Below, piece after piece: positions 11,397 through 22,658 of a DNA stretch of 64,000 bases; position 1 is the stretch's first letter; each line of letters opens with the position of its first letter. The translations under genes were made by a program, and so were the position numbers. The stretch spans positions 71,135 to 135,134 of the forward strand of contig JAJAGP010000428.1 in the NCBI GenBank assembly GCA_025084515.1, given 5' to 3'. The DNA comes from Ancistrus triradiatus (lineage: Eukaryota > Chordata > Actinopteri > Siluriformes > Loricariidae). Under the pieces are notes generated by a model that was not told the origin of the DNA, searched no databases, and saw nothing but the letters and a program-made list of their open reading frames with translations.

Positions 11397-13480
11397 TTTG
11401 ACATATGGAAAGCGCTGTCACAAAAACATCACGGCCATTTCAATGTTTCTACAAATATTTTGGAAATGTTATAGCTATCATCTGATACTGCATTACAGAA
11501 TATATATTACTGAATAGGTAATAAATTCCAGTCAGTATTTTGCGAGCTTGTGGGACGGTTTGTATCTTTTCTGCATCTTGAGGTCAGACCTAAGCATACA
11601 GATGGCCATGAGAAACTTCTACGTGAGGCCATAATTTCTGGATTGATTGTAAACACACTTGACATTCGCTGCATGAATGCGGACTTGCTTGTTCACAAAT
11701 CGACTATTACTTCTCAGTGGCAGGTTCCTAAATCAGTAGCAAATGTAGCATTGGATCAGTCTCAACGACTACTGTGGCTGAAATGACAGCTTGGCCTGTT
11801 CGTGAACCCAAACAGCACACTAAGCCAGGTTTATTTATTTGCCCTTTGCTTTTGTTTACATTACGGAGAGGAAACATCCTCATTCTTCATGCTTTAATCC
11901 AGCCTTTTGATCAGCTGCAGCAAGCCCAACAAGCAGTTGGAGAAACACAGGCTCTGTAAGCAATCTGTCCTGTAACAACAAGGGAAATGGGGGTGCTTAC
12001 AGATTTTTCCAGCTAAATCCATTTATGTCTGCTTAAGACCCTAAATGAAGCCAAAGCCTAAATGTTGATTTAAATAAGACTGGGGCCCTGGCTCTGAACA
12101 GTAACATCGATTTCCAGTTGCCTACCACAACTGACCAGAAAAGCCAAGCTCTGTTTTCTCATAACAGGGTTGGCTCTTGATACCACTTGTATGCTACAAA
12201 AATGTTTTCTTCCCCATCTGTCACGGATCTGTTATAAAGTCTCCTTCTGTGACAGGCAGCGGATGGTGTATGAACTGACATTCCTGGCTTTGCCTTTTCT
12301 GCTCAAGCCTTAGCTAAATCCCAATAGCCTATGTATACACAACTTATAAATAAAGAAACGTTTTGCATTTCATGGATGTGGAGGGTGATTTCTGGAGCAC
12401 TGTGACCTTTGTAAACATGGGTTAATATAGCAATAACACAATTATAAGAATAATGGGATTGTTTAAGGACAGGTCATGAATGTTTTGGCCAAGATTCTTC
12501 TCTTTGTAAGAAGAAAACTGGGAAAACCAAGCCTAAACAGTCACGGACACTTGAAAAGGGTTGTTCTGAAAAGAACTGAAACTTTTACTTTCAGCTGTAT
12601 ATGCAGAATTGGCTTCGCATCACCCCTGAATGGAAATTTGTACCAACACCTAAAACAATCCGACAGGGTCTGTGATGGTGGGACACTTGTTTTGGGACTG
12701 TGAAAGATTCCACTGCAGGCCACACCATTAATCAGCATATTAATAAGAGAGGTGTATTTTGTTCTCTGGAAGCACTGAAAATGGAGAATATGAATTTAGT
12801 TTGATTGATTTCCTCACTGAAAAGTGAATGTAAGCAAATGAAAACCACAGTGCACTTGGTTTATTTACACATCGAGAAAATGTGTTTTAACTTAAAAGAA
12901 CACTGTGATGAATACCTGATCAGACGAAACAGAATTAAAGGCTACGGTCAATGACAAACGCAAAATGGGAGATACCCAAATACAAAACTATGATTATGCT
13001 TTATGTAATCCATAACTGATCATTTTTCATTAAGTAAAACAAGTCATTAGTGATGCATCTAGGCATAAAAATGAACAGCGCCATTTCTGCCAGGTGATTT
13101 ATGAGTACACAGCAGTTCAGTTCAAAAGCATGGACAATAATGAAAGTACTTTACAAAAAAAAAACTCTTTCACCACTGGCTGTCAACCTTTTTATGAGCT
13201 GGAGTGCAATGGGCCGCAACAGTGTCCAAAAGCTGGTTTTGTAAGGCCACACACATTTTATTATTATTTTGCCAAGAGTTATTCAGTAATAAAGCCTAGC
13301 CCCCCCAAGAAGCGAAGCCTTAAGCATTGCTTGGACAGAACGCCAGGTCATCGCAGGGCCAACAGTGGATGCAGTTCTGGGAGGATTATCCTATAATGGG
13401 CTTTCCCCACTGTCAAGCATAGCCAATCATATTCACTAATATACAGTGTTTGTTTGTTTGCTTGTTATTTATTTAACGTT
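11397..13480. other. No gene recognised
   Basis: About 2 kb of moderately GC, apparently low-copy sequence. Frames at 11550-11959 and 12476-12738 are short and lack splice signals in a consistent order. Probably intronic. Confidence 0.35.
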
Positions 13481-13489
13481 GCATCAGCA

Positions 13490-13692
13490 TCGATGGCTGT
13501 TCATTACAGGAGCAAGGTTATATCGACGCTAGTCGGACACACTCAAACTGGGCCAATTTAGAGCAACGAGTTAACATACTGCATGTCTTTGGAGTGTGGG
13601 AGGAAACCAGAGTACCTGGAGAAAACTCAAGGGGACAACCTGCAAACTCTGCACAGTCCGAGTTCGGGATCGAAACTGGCAGCCGAGTGCCT
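13490..13692 (-). repeat. SINE-B copy, minus strand
   Basis: A second tRNA-derived family, called SINE-B here. On the minus strand a degenerate head with a B-box-like GGTTCGA region is followed by TTTGCAGGTTGTCCCC and TCTCCAGGTACTCTGGTTTC, CTCCCACACTCCAAAGACAT. The right end abuts the TA that flanks the Tc1 copy at 13695. Confidence 0.7.
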
Positions 13693-13694
13693 TA

Positions 13695-14131
13695 CAGTGG
13701 GGCAAAAAAGTATTTAGTCAGCCACTGATAGCCAGTCTCCAGACCTCAACCCCATAGAAAATATGTGGAGGGAGTTGAAAATCCATGCTGCCCAGCGATA
13801 ACCCCAAAACATCACTGCTCTAGAGGAGATCTGCATGGAGGAATGGGCCAAAATGCCAGCTACAGTGTGTGCAAACCTGGTGAAGACTTACAGGAAATGT
13901 TTGACCTCTGTCATTGCCAACAAAGGTTATGTCACAAAGTATTGAGTTGAACTTTTTGTTATTGACCAAATACTTATTTTCCACCATAATTTACAATTAA
14001 ATTCTTAAAAAATCCTACAATGTGATTTCCTGGATTTTTTTCTCATTTTGTCTCTCATAGTTGAAGTGTAGCTGTGATCAAAATTACAGTAGGAGAACTT
14101 GCACAATCAGTGGCTGACTCAATACTTTTTT
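13695..14131 (+). mobile_element. Internally deleted Tc1 copy (Tc1-A)
   Basis: Starts CAGTGGGGCAAAAAAGTATT after a TA. Then the left terminus jumps directly (about 13731) to the transposase C-terminal part. There the DLNPIENMWREL-type motif and the last ~70 codons are readable (about 13733-13945, ending with GYVTKY before the stop). The right terminus ends near 14131. The D, D motifs and DNA-binding domain are gone, so the copy cannot encode a transposase. Confidence 0.85.
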
Positions 14132-14200
14132 GTCAGCCACTGATTGTGCAAGTTCTCCTACTTAGAAAGCTGAGAGAGGTCTGTAATTTTCATCAATAAA
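14132..14200 (+). mobile_element. Extra Tc1-A terminus joined head to tail
   Basis: Immediately after the right end of the preceding copy comes a second left-end sequence (TCAGCCACTGATTGTGCAAG ... GAGAGGTCTGTAATTTTCAT) without its first ~22 bases. With the preceding end it forms a hairpin. Confidence 0.8.
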
Positions 14201-14225
14201 ATATATTTTATTTAATATATTTTCT

Positions 14226-14530
14226 CTCCGTGGGTGGCACAGTGGTGCAGTGGTAAGCCCTGTCACCTCACAGCTCCTAGATCCCCGGTTCGAACCTGTT
14301 CCTGGGCTTCGCCAGTGTGAAGTTTGCATGTTGTCTCTGTGTCAGCATGGGTTTACTTTGGGTACTCCGGTTTCCTCCCACATTTCAGAGACATGCAAGT
14401 TAGGTTAATTGGTGTTTCTAAATTAGTGTGTCAGTGTGTATTGTTCCTGCCTTCTGCCCTGTGTCACCGACAAGGCACCTGCTTTCCCATGACCCTGACT
14501 AGAATTAAGCAGATAGGACAATGAATGAAT
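14226..14530 (+). repeat. SINE-B, full-length copy
   Basis: The head GGGTGGCACAGTGGTGCAGT leads to a B box (GGTTCGAACC). The body includes GTGAAGTTTGCATGTTGTCT and ACTCCGGTTTCCTCCCACAT, and the 3' part GACCCTGACTAGAATTAAGC ends in an AATGAATGAAT tail. It is the in-window reference for SINE-B. Confidence 0.85.
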
Positions 14531-14639
14531 TCAATGTTCTCTCTGTTAATTCTTATTTTGCTTATGTTTATTTAAACAATTACTGTAAACGTATTAATGA
14601 AGAAACTTATTAATTAGGTAGTTTAATTCTAAAATATAA

Positions 14640-14858
14640 TGTCTAGGCTGCGCAAGGAGGGTGGGTCTCTTTTTGAGTCTTGGTCCTCCCAAGGTTTCTT
14701 CTCTATAATGTTTAGAGAGTTTTTCCTTGCCACTGTCACCTTAGGCTTGGTCAATTAGGGCTTTGGACCTAGATAATATAAAACTGTAAAGCTGCTTTGA
14801 GACAATGCTCCATTGTAAAAAGTGCTCTAGAAATAAATCTGACTTTGACTTTAACTTG
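14640..14858 (+). repeat. Retroposon 3' tail
   Basis: TTTTTCCTTGCCACTGTCAC, AAAGCTGCTTTGAGACAATG and AAAGTGCTCTAGAAATAAA are the hallmark of a fish retroposon 3' region, common in ostariophysan genomes. A 45-base relic of the same tail is at 24455-24500. Only the 3' end is present. I cannot decide between a SINE and a LINE source. Confidence 0.6.
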
Positions 14859-16360
14859 CGCCACCGTGCCTCCCTAATGTACGTGCACACATTAGTTTGA
14901 GAAGCATAGTCTTTTCAGTTGAAGGCCAAATTTTTACTTTTTTTATTAAAGGTCAACTTACTCGACTGTACAACTTTGCAAAGCCTACCATATCGTTGTA
15001 TTTAGACTAAGATCCATTGGAAAGCAAATGACCGTGCAAATCACCTCGGAAAACAGCATGAGTCAAAAATAAATGAATAATAAACGGTTCAGTCAAGGCA
15101 CTTCAGCCGCATTCCAAATAAGGCTTTGAAACGAGCGGTCAAATGCGCTGGAACAAATTTTTAAAAATCATTCTGAAAACCAGAGTGGTTCTTTCAAAGG
15201 CTCTTTGAAAGGCATAGAATGAGAAGATAGCATAGGAAAAGTGCACACATCAGTCTCCGTGCTGATGAATCATGCATTTAAGTGCTAGTTTTTAACACCG
15301 GCAGTCACTACAATAACATCAACACGCGTGGCTCGGTCAATATGGAAGAGATTAACACAGTCATAGTTGGTTTTCCTTTAACATAAATCATCCTGGACCA
15401 CATTTTAAGCAGCCTATCCAAGGATCACCTCTTGGCCTCCTTTCTTTTGCTTTAAACATTTTCATTATACCTGAAAACCATGAAAGGTTGAGGTTCTGAT
15501 TTGGTATACTGACATTTAAACTCTCTTGGGCTTCAAACCTACCATGACAGAAACCATATGTGAGACATCTTTTATTCAAAGAGGGAGCATTGTAAAACTC
15601 CACCTAAAGTCCTGTAAATGCAGGGCGCTGTGTAAATACCTTCACGGCTAAAATGCAACTCCCGACCTAATGTGGCACAAGTTGGCCATTAAGGTGTCAC
15701 ACAGGGCACCAAGCGAAGTGGAAAACACCCGTTGCTTAATGTAGTCAGCAGTCAAGCACATGAAAACAATTCGGGCCGATCTGCTGTGGGAGCGGCCTGG
15801 GTGTTCTTAAGGTCTGCAGAACGTTCGCTGTTGCATAGATAGAACAAACGTGAGTTCAGATGTGTGATTCAGCTCTGATCAGGTATCCAGAGGCCACATA
15901 CTGCATACACAACATAGTGCAAACAAGGTGCCAAAGGATGAGACGCTGAGATGAAGGTAGAAAGAGCTCAGCACGTCAGTCCATAAACACTGAGAGGCAT
16001 GGAGTGTTCTTTAGCACTACACCTCACTACACCTTTTTTATTGTTCCATTTTATTATCATATAATGCGAACCAATTTTAATGTTGCCAGGAACAGAGTAA
16101 CAGCACATGTTTCAAGCATGTAAAAGGCAACTTACCAAGGCTGACTCAGAGAAACCTGGAGAATGTCTCAATATGTCAGTGTACTTGTTTTATAGAACAG
16201 AACTATAAATGTCCTGAATACCCCAGAACGAAAACAATTATATGTAGGAAACGAGCAGCAACACAGCCTCACTAAAAATTAGAGGTTATAATGGGGGTAT
16301 AATATGACGATTTTAGATCATGAGTGATCAAAATCTGCCTGAACAAAGCAACTGCAAGAA
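14859..16360. other. No gene recognised
   Basis: Apparently low-copy sequence. The frame at 15388-15603 (minus) is short and unsupported. Confidence 0.35.
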
Positions 16361-16362
16361 CT

Positions 16363-16382
16363 CTCACACACACACACACACA
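16363..16382. repeat. Short (CA)n microsatellite
   Basis: About ten CA units directly abutting the 3' end of the minus-strand SINE-B copy. Confidence 0.9.
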
Positions 16383-16690
16383 TTTTCTTGTCCGCTTAAT
16401 CCTGAACAGGGTCGCGGGAGAGTCGGTGCCTAGCCGGCAGCATAGGGCGCAACGTAGGAACAACCCTAGACATGGCGCCAATCCATCGTAGGGCACATAC
16501 ACTCACACACTCATGCACACACTCACACACTAGAGGCACTTTAGAGACACCAATTACACTGACACGTATGTCTTTGGACTGTGGGAGGAAAGCAGAGTAC
16601 CCGGAGTAAACCCACTCCATACAGAAAGGACCCTGACCACTCCACCTGGGGATTGAACCCAAGACCTTCCGACTATGAGAACTGTCATAC
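16383..16690 (-). repeat. SINE-B copy, minus strand
   Basis: Reverse-complement match to 14226-14530: TTTGGACTGTGGGAGGAAAG, CAGAGTACCCGGAGTAAACC, a B-box complement (GGATTGAACCC) and the 3' part TTGTCCGCTTAATCCTGAAC. It contains extra CA-rich stretches at 16498-16530. Confidence 0.8.
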
Positions 16691-17040
16691 AAGATACATC
16701 ATACAAGATACATTTAATTACTTACACTAAAAATGCTGACATGGCATCCCAAGATTTAATAACAACCAGAAACGACACTTCTTACTAGTCCAGCTCACAT
16801 TTTAACTGACAGACACACAAATAAGCCAATACAACCCAGAGAGGGCGAGTCCTTAAAACTCACTTGTTTGGTAACATAGTAGCATGGCTGATAACATGAA
16901 GGTGTTGGTGACTAGAAAAAAAAACATCAGTTACATGGTTCAGATTTTACACAAAGGACAAACACTGCAAACACAAACAACAGCTGTAGGCTAAATAAGC
17001 AAAGACAACTTGCCACTACTAGCAATTTATGGTGATCCAA
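16691..17040. other. No gene recognised
   Basis: No repeat or exon recognised. Confidence 0.35.
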
Positions 17041-17278
17041 ATACACTCACCGGCCATTTCATTAGGTGTTCCACTGCTCGTTAAGACAGATATCTAATCA
17101 GCCAATTACATGGTGGAAACTTAGATGTGAACAAGCCGACCTGCTGAAGTTCAAACCGTGCAACAGATAGGAGAAGAAATGCGTGGACGTGGCATGGTTG
17201 TTGCATTTCAGAAACTGCTGATCTTCTGGGATTTTAATGCACAGCCATCTCTAGGGTTTACAGAGAATGGTCTTCAGT
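17041..17278 (+). mobile_element. Tc1-like terminal fragment (Tc1-C)
   Basis: ATACACTCACCGGCCATTTC at the left end matches the terminus of the copy at 45888 (ACTCACCAGCCACTTCTTTT). The rest (GGACGTGGCATGGTTGTTGC, TTTCAGAAACTGCTGATCTT) corresponds to the start of the transposase coding region in sense orientation. The element is cut off after about 240 bases. Confidence 0.7.
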
Positions 17279-17514
17279 TATTCTGTGAAGTGTAGTTGCC
17301 GTGTTCAGTTTTTTCCCCAATCAGTCTGAGGGCGTGTTCAATTTTGGCAGGTTTGGTTACAAGACGCGACGCTTAAACAACAATTTAATGTAATTTAGTA
17401 TAACATGACAACAGTTATCAAACAAACGTAATTCTGGTTATGTTAAAGAACTGTACTTGAGTCTATCTGGTTCTTCATGTTATAGAAGGTAAGGCGCCCA
17501 TTACACGTTGATAC

Positions 17515-18040
17515 TAGAGATGCGCCGATTGATTGGCTGGTCAGTTTGCAGCATGATCGGCCGATTATTGTTACACTTGTGCAGTGCACAATGGCGACAG
17601 CGGCACAAACACAGCCACACATAAACAGCACAGTGCTTTTACTACCTATAATTCAGAATTCAGTTCATGTGTGTACGGAGCTTTAAACACAGCTCAGCCA
17701 CTCATCGGTTTGTTTATGACACCGCTGCTGAGACATGTTCATGACGATGAATTGTTAGATTTCAGTTGTGTTCTGGAGTGCTACTTGGTCAATTAAATAG
17801 TCTTTCTCTACTTATTTTGGACACAGCCATGTCTTCAGCATGGAAGCTCCTCAGAGCGTGTTGTCTGCAATACATTTTCCATCAAAAGAAAAGTTGAACA
17901 AAAACGCTTCTGAATGGTGTCATTTATAATTCGTAGAGAGAAAAAAAATCGGAATGGGCCAAAATCAGAATCGGCCGATCATATGTTTAAAAAATTGGCA
18001 ATCCGAATTGGCTAAGAAAATTGCAATCTGTGCATCTCTA
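17515..18040. mobile_element. hAT MITE (hAT-A) with 8-bp flanks
   Basis: Begins TAGAGATGCGCCGATTGA and ends GCAATCTGTGCATCTCTA, which are inverted ends of the TAGAGATGCACCGAT hAT type. Flanks GTTGATAC (17507-17514) and GTTGATTC (18041-18048) match at 7 of 8 positions, as expected for a hAT target duplication. Length is 526 bp, with no transposase. Related copies are at 25747-26527 and 59004-59290. Confidence 0.85.
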
Positions 18041-18239
18041 GTTGATTCAGGCGTCCTAACCATCGTCTCCTTGCAGCATATGTTCTTTTGTGGGCAAAAC
18101 GGAGACATTAAACTGTAGGAGCATTTTATGAGTTAGACTTATCAGCTGGAAAAACACCAGCACATATTAAGAAATACCACAAGTGTGTTTAGAACAGCAC
18201 ACAGAATTGTTGCGTAAGTCAAGAAAGTCGCAATTTTCA

Positions 18240-18540
18240 GCTCAAAATAGCTATTTTACAAATTTTCAATGGGATGTAACTACAATCTCCGCTCCTGCAC
18301 ATGTCGCAGTACAGTGTTTTGACTCAGTTTGTCCACTGAATTATCAATATGATGTGATGTAAGATGACTCAGATTGTACCCCGTAACTTTCAGCTGTTTT
18401 TTATATTTTCAGTGAACTATGTGGAATATCGCAACATATCGCAATATACAGAGTATCGCAATGTGTCGTTATATTAGTATCGTGACCCATGTATCGTGAT
18501 GCGTATTTTATCGTGAAGTCCTTTCCAATACCCACCTCTA
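18240..18540 (-). mobile_element. hAT-like remnant, minus strand
   Basis: TCCACTGAATTATCAAT, TTCAGTGAACTATGTGGAAT and ATCGCAACATATCGCAATAT are the reverse complement of 10107-10400. The outer end (CCTTTCCAATACCCACCTCT) is consistent with a TIR reading AGAGGTGGGTATTGG. Non-coding. Confidence 0.6.
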
Positions 18541-20500
18541 TAACCAAGTGAACCAAACTACAAAAATAAACGCACCCTTAAAGACCATCATGCAAAATAA
18601 TCATGACAATATGGTGGAATGGGATTCGGCCTAAAAATCATATTTTTTGCCACTCCTAGGCTATAACATAAATAACAGTTTAACCTAACATTTCATTTTA
18701 AGTTCGTTATGTCTAATTTAGATTCTAATAATAAAGAGCTCATCTGATCACAAAGAAATGTTGTGTAAAAGTGGAAAATTGCCGAGTTAACGCTGGCCGC
18801 AGATGCCCTGCTCATCTCCATAGGGTTCCATAGGACTGCACTCAGCTGGAGAAATTCCCCCGAGAGCGATGACCACACAGGGAGTGACCCTCCACCAACT
18901 GCCCCCGATGATTCAGATCAGTGAGCAGACTGGGGGTCGGGGGTCAGTCACCAGGCCCACAGCTCACCTGCTGAATGGGGGATGGAAGGAGGATCTGGAC
19001 TGGGGTTCACAGAGGGGAGTCGGGTGTGAGCAAGACCTCCTGCTTCCTTAAAGCTTTCCATTAAAACAGCAGGCTCTCAGAAATGAGGGACGGTGGAGGT
19101 TAATCAAGGTCTAGAACTCAGCAGAGTCGTGCCGAAAGTATCGCTGGAAAGCAACTTTCAGACTTTTAAGCTCTAACGGAACTGGATAATCACATGGATG
19201 AGCCTCGGGCAATTATACCAGATTTCCTATGAAAACAGTTTGACACTAAATCCCTATTTATCCAGATTTGAGTGTTTTTCTACTTTAAATTACTTAGTAG
19301 AACACGGTAAAGCTGTCATTAGAACCCGGAAGGCATGGAAACGTGGCGTCCTAGAAAGAAAAATCCGGTGCGGGGAAACACACGGAAAAACAGTGCCATC
19401 CTGACACAAATTTTAAGTGAATAAACAGGGGCTAATGTCAAGGGTCCTTTATGAGAAGCTGCACAGCCCAGGAGGATGTGAAATGGCTCTCATTATTTTC
19501 ACAAGAAGCACAACATTTACTTTACCTATTATTGGAAGGGCTGCTGGAGAATCAGCTCCATCTGAAAGCAATTAGAACAGCTCAAGCGCTTGGTGTGAGA
19601 AATTCAGCCTTCACGGAGGAAAGCTCTACCTTTTTTCAGGCCTGTTTAACCTTAGTCCCTCAGGGCAAGAGCCAGAGAAGGCAGCCAAAGACGTCTGGCA
19701 TAGGCAATTACTATTAACGACCTAACCCTGTTTACTGGCTTATTACCGAGCAATTAGTGCTGCATATCATTTCATTCTGCATTCTCCAATTTGGGAAATA
19801 AAGCGTGCCTGACTCGATGCCTTATTTTATATTATATTATTTATAATATATCTTAAATTGATTTACTCCTGAATGTCAAACATATCAAGGGGCAGCAGAG
19901 ATTTGTTGAGATATTCGAGTCAACAATGTGACAAGTCTTGTTTAATAAAATTGAGCTCCAGTGACTAAGTAAAACATTCTGAAATTTATTGAGGGAAAAT
20001 GCTGATTTCCCCTGCTCGATCAGTGCGTGCTCGATCACTACGACTTGTCTGAGTCCAGTTCTTGGAAGGCATTTTTTTCTACACATGTCAGTGCTGGAGC
20101 AAAAGGAGGCTTGTGCACTAAAAATTATCTACAACCTCCCTAATCAACTGCCATTGTTTTAGAGGTACAAATAATGTAAACAACAAAAACCACTAGACTT
20201 ACACATAGCAAATAAAACTGTAACACAGCGATAAGCAGTACCAAGTAAGTTCCCTGCATTAAAAGTTATTTAAAAAAGGTTATCATGTGTATTTTACTGC
20301 TATAAATATTATTTATGTCATCCTTTGATTTTTTGCTTACATGTTTTTTCATTTAATTTATTTTCATGAATATTGAACAAAAGAAGAGACGTGACAAGCT
20401 GTGGACAAGTTTGTACTCATCTATCATGTAAATGTTCCGCAGTCTTAAATGTACAGCAGTAGCCATATGAACAACAGATCTTCAACAGAGCTTAAAATGG
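18541..20500. other. No gene recognised; low-copy stretch
   Basis: Nothing here matches other sequence in the window. 19440-19800 is a compact low-repeat block with several homeodomain-type TAATTG/CAATTA cores and no open frame of note, so it is a weak candidate for a regulatory element. 18860-19050 is locally GC-rich with no CpG-island character that I can confirm. Confidence 0.3.
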
Positions 20501-20720
20501 AAAAAAAAAAGAAAAACACTGACAAATGGACCAACAGTGAAGTCCAGGTTTAATGAACCTATATGCAATAGTGGAAGTGATTTTGAGGCATCAAAGCAAA
20601 ATTTACACAGCTAGCGTCACTTCAGCGTCACACAGCGTTCCTACTGGCAGTGCGGACGCAAACCAAAAAGACCCTGGAACGAATGTAATGCTCTTTGGAA
20701 CTAGTTCCACCCAAATTATA
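20500..20720 (+). pseudogene. Myb/SANT-like domain remnant, copy 1
   Basis: A lysine-rich start followed by DKWTNSEVQVL resembles the first helix of the Myb/SANT-like (trihelix) domains carried by Harbinger-type transposons and proteins derived from them. The frame is then disrupted. The whole block, including the following GTCACTTCAGCGTCACACAG and ACAGCGTTCCTACTGGCAGT, is repeated at 22985-23213. No splice sites are visible. It is likely a fragment of a transposon-borne gene. Confidence 0.5.
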
Positions 20721-20995
20721 GTCGGATTTCTGACTATTCAAGTGGTCATGTGTACAGCATACTCCGATCTAAAAATCAGATCAGGTCTTTTCACACCGTT
20801 TTTTACAGATGAAAAAATTTACGTTTTGAAGAAGAACACACGTATATTAACGCCGGCCTTCACACCGACTGAGACGCTGCGTAAAAATTTTAAGAGCCTG
20901 TTCTAATTTCTGCACCGTTTTGATTCGTTAAAAATCAGGCTGAAAAAATCAGAGCTCCGTTGTCATGGTTGCAGCCCAAACAAATGAGTTTCAAG

Positions 20996-21104
20996 ATGGC
21001 GACAGAGCAGCTCATCCTGCTCGTACCAGAGCATGAAAGCTTACATGACAAGCAACACGCTGACCATAAAAATGTGGATATTAAAGAAAATATCTGGCGG
21101 AATA
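20996..21104 (+). pseudogene. MADF-like domain coding segment, N-terminal part
   Basis: From ATG 20996 the frame reads MATEQLILLVPEHESLHDKQ and then HADHKNVDIKENIWRN. This fits a MADF domain: hydrophobic LI.LV, a conserved E/H, L.D, and a W at the end of helix 2. MADF is a Myb-related DNA-binding fold used by Harbinger accessory proteins and some host regulators. The frame is interrupted at a TA by the Tc1 copy and resumes at 22346. Confidence 0.6.
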
Positions 21105-22343
21105 CAGTGGTGTTTGAAAGTTTGTGAACCCTATAGAATTTTCTATATTCCCACATAAATATGACCTAAAACATCATCAGATTTTCACACAAGTCCTAAA
21201 AGTAGTTCCTGAAAGAGAACCCAGTTAAACAAATGAGACAAACATATTATACTTGGTCATTTATTTTCTGGAAAAGGTTACAAAACCATCTCTAAAGAGT
21301 TTGGACTCCACCAATCCACAGTCAGACAGATTGTGTACAAATGGAGGAAATTCTAGACCATTGTTACCCTCCCCAGGAGTGGTCGACCAACAAAGATCAC
21401 TCCAAGAGAAAAGCGTGTAATAGTTGGTGAGGTCACAAAGGACCCCAGGGTAACGTTTAAGCAACTGAAGGCCTCTCTCACATTGGCTAATGTTAATGTT
21501 CATGAGTACACCAACAGAACAGGTTGCAAGGAGAAAGCCACTGCTCTCCAAAATGAACATTGCTGCTCGTCTGTAGCTGCAGTTTGTTAAAGGTAACATG
21601 GACAAGCCAGAAAACTATTGGAAGAATGTTTTGTGGATGAGACCAAAACAGAACTTTTTGGTTTAAATGAAAAGCGTTATATTTGGAGAAAGGAAAACAC
21701 TGCATTCCAGCATAAGAACCTTATCCCATCTGTGAAACATGGTGGTGGTAGTATCATGGTTTGGGCCTGTTTTGCTGCATCTGGGCCAGGACAGCTTGCC
21801 ATCATTGATGGAACAATGAATTCTAAATTATATCAGAAAATTCTAAAGGAAAATGTCAGGACATCTGTCCATGAACTGAATCTCAAGAGAAGGTGGGTCA
21901 TGTAGCAAGACAACGACCCTAAGCACACAAGTTGTTCTACCAAAGAATGGTTAAAGAAGAATAAAGTTAATGTTTTGGAATGGTCAAGTCAAAGTCCTGA
22001 CCTTAATCCAATCGAAATGAAGGACCTGAAGCGAGCAGTTAATGTGAGGAAACCCACCAACATGACTGATAAGCAGTTACAGCAAACGTTTAGTTACAGT
22101 TATTGCTGCACAGGGGGGTCACACCAGATAGTGAAAGCGAAGGTTCACATACTTTTGCTACTCACTAATACGTGATATTGGAAAATTTTCCTCAAAAAGT
22201 AAATGACCAAGTATAATATTTTTGTCTAATTTGTTTAACTCGGTTCTCTACTTTATCTACTTTTAGGACTTGTGTGAAAATCTGATGATGTTTTAGGTCA
22301 TATTTATGCAGAAATATAGAACATTCTAAAGGGTTCACCACTG
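21105..22343 (+). mobile_element. Tc1-like transposon (Tc1-B), complete ends, dead
   Basis: Left end CAGTGGTGTTTGAAAGTTTG and right end CAGAAATATAGAAC ... GGGTTCACCACTG are inverted over roughly 70 bases and flanked by TA (21103-21104 and 22344-22345). Length is 1239 bp. A terminal fragment of the same family is at 35706-35847. Confidence 0.9.
21250..22170 (+). pseudogene. Tc1 transposase pseudogene (DD34E)
   Basis: The N-terminal third is readable only in broken frames (an HTH-like stretch around 21285-21330). From 21618 to 22090 the catalytic domain is nearly continuous: VDETKTELFG carries the first Asp; KHGGGSIMVWACF is the usual glycine-rich block; a stop codon at about 21903 precedes QDNDPKHTS with the second Asp; SSQSPDLNPIE carries the Glu. 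It lacks the usual W after that motif and loses the reading frame soon after. Cut-and-paste activity is not expected. Confidence 0.85.
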
Positions 22344-22345
22344 TA

Positions 22346-22400
22346 TAGCTGAAAGGCTGGAGAATGATGACAGTGACTCACAGCGACTTTATGGAACCGT
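22346..22400 (+). pseudogene. MADF-like segment, continuation after Tc1
   Basis: Taking one TA as the target duplication, codons resume as IAERLENDDSDSQ and run to a stop near 22407. IAxxL after the W-containing helix is the expected next helix of a MADF domain. The join is exactly in frame with 20996-21104. Confidence 0.6.
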
Positions 22401-22658
22401 TCATTAAAGTGCATTCTAGTCTGTTCATGCGCACAATGTCATGTCCTGTAGAATTGGATGAACCCAAAATGAGCGTTGTTTAGTTGTAGAGCTTAAAAGA
22501 AAAAAATTCATCATCACTACTGCTGTTGCTCAAGGAATCCATTTCTTCCTCTACAGTCACCTTCCTGCGTTTTCTGAGTGTTTAGTCAAAAACACATCGG
22601 ACTTGGTATGAAGGTGTTCTTTACATCTGTAAAAATAGGACTCGGTGTGAAAAGGCCC

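Larger units (their letters stand above)
20783..22658 (+). mobile_element. Harbinger-like non-autonomous element, split by Tc1
   Basis: Left end GGTCTTTTCACACCG ... TTTTTTACAGATG and right end CATCTGTAAAAAT ... CGGTGTGAAAAGGCC are inverted. Such GGSCCTTTTCACACCG ends plus an internal MADF-type coding segment fit PIF/Harbinger-related elements. With the Tc1 copy removed the element would be about 0.63 kb. The DDE nuclease is absent. Family placement is inference. Confidence 0.5.

Noticed and set aside
13094..13396. 100-codon plus-strand frame
   Set aside because: Contains a poly-lysine stretch from an A run, has no conserved domain and no splice sites in register.
16363..16530. CRISPR-like array (spaced CA and CACTCACAC repeats)
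   Set aside because: Simple CA microsatellite within and beside a SINE, with no unique spacers. The genome is eukaryotic.
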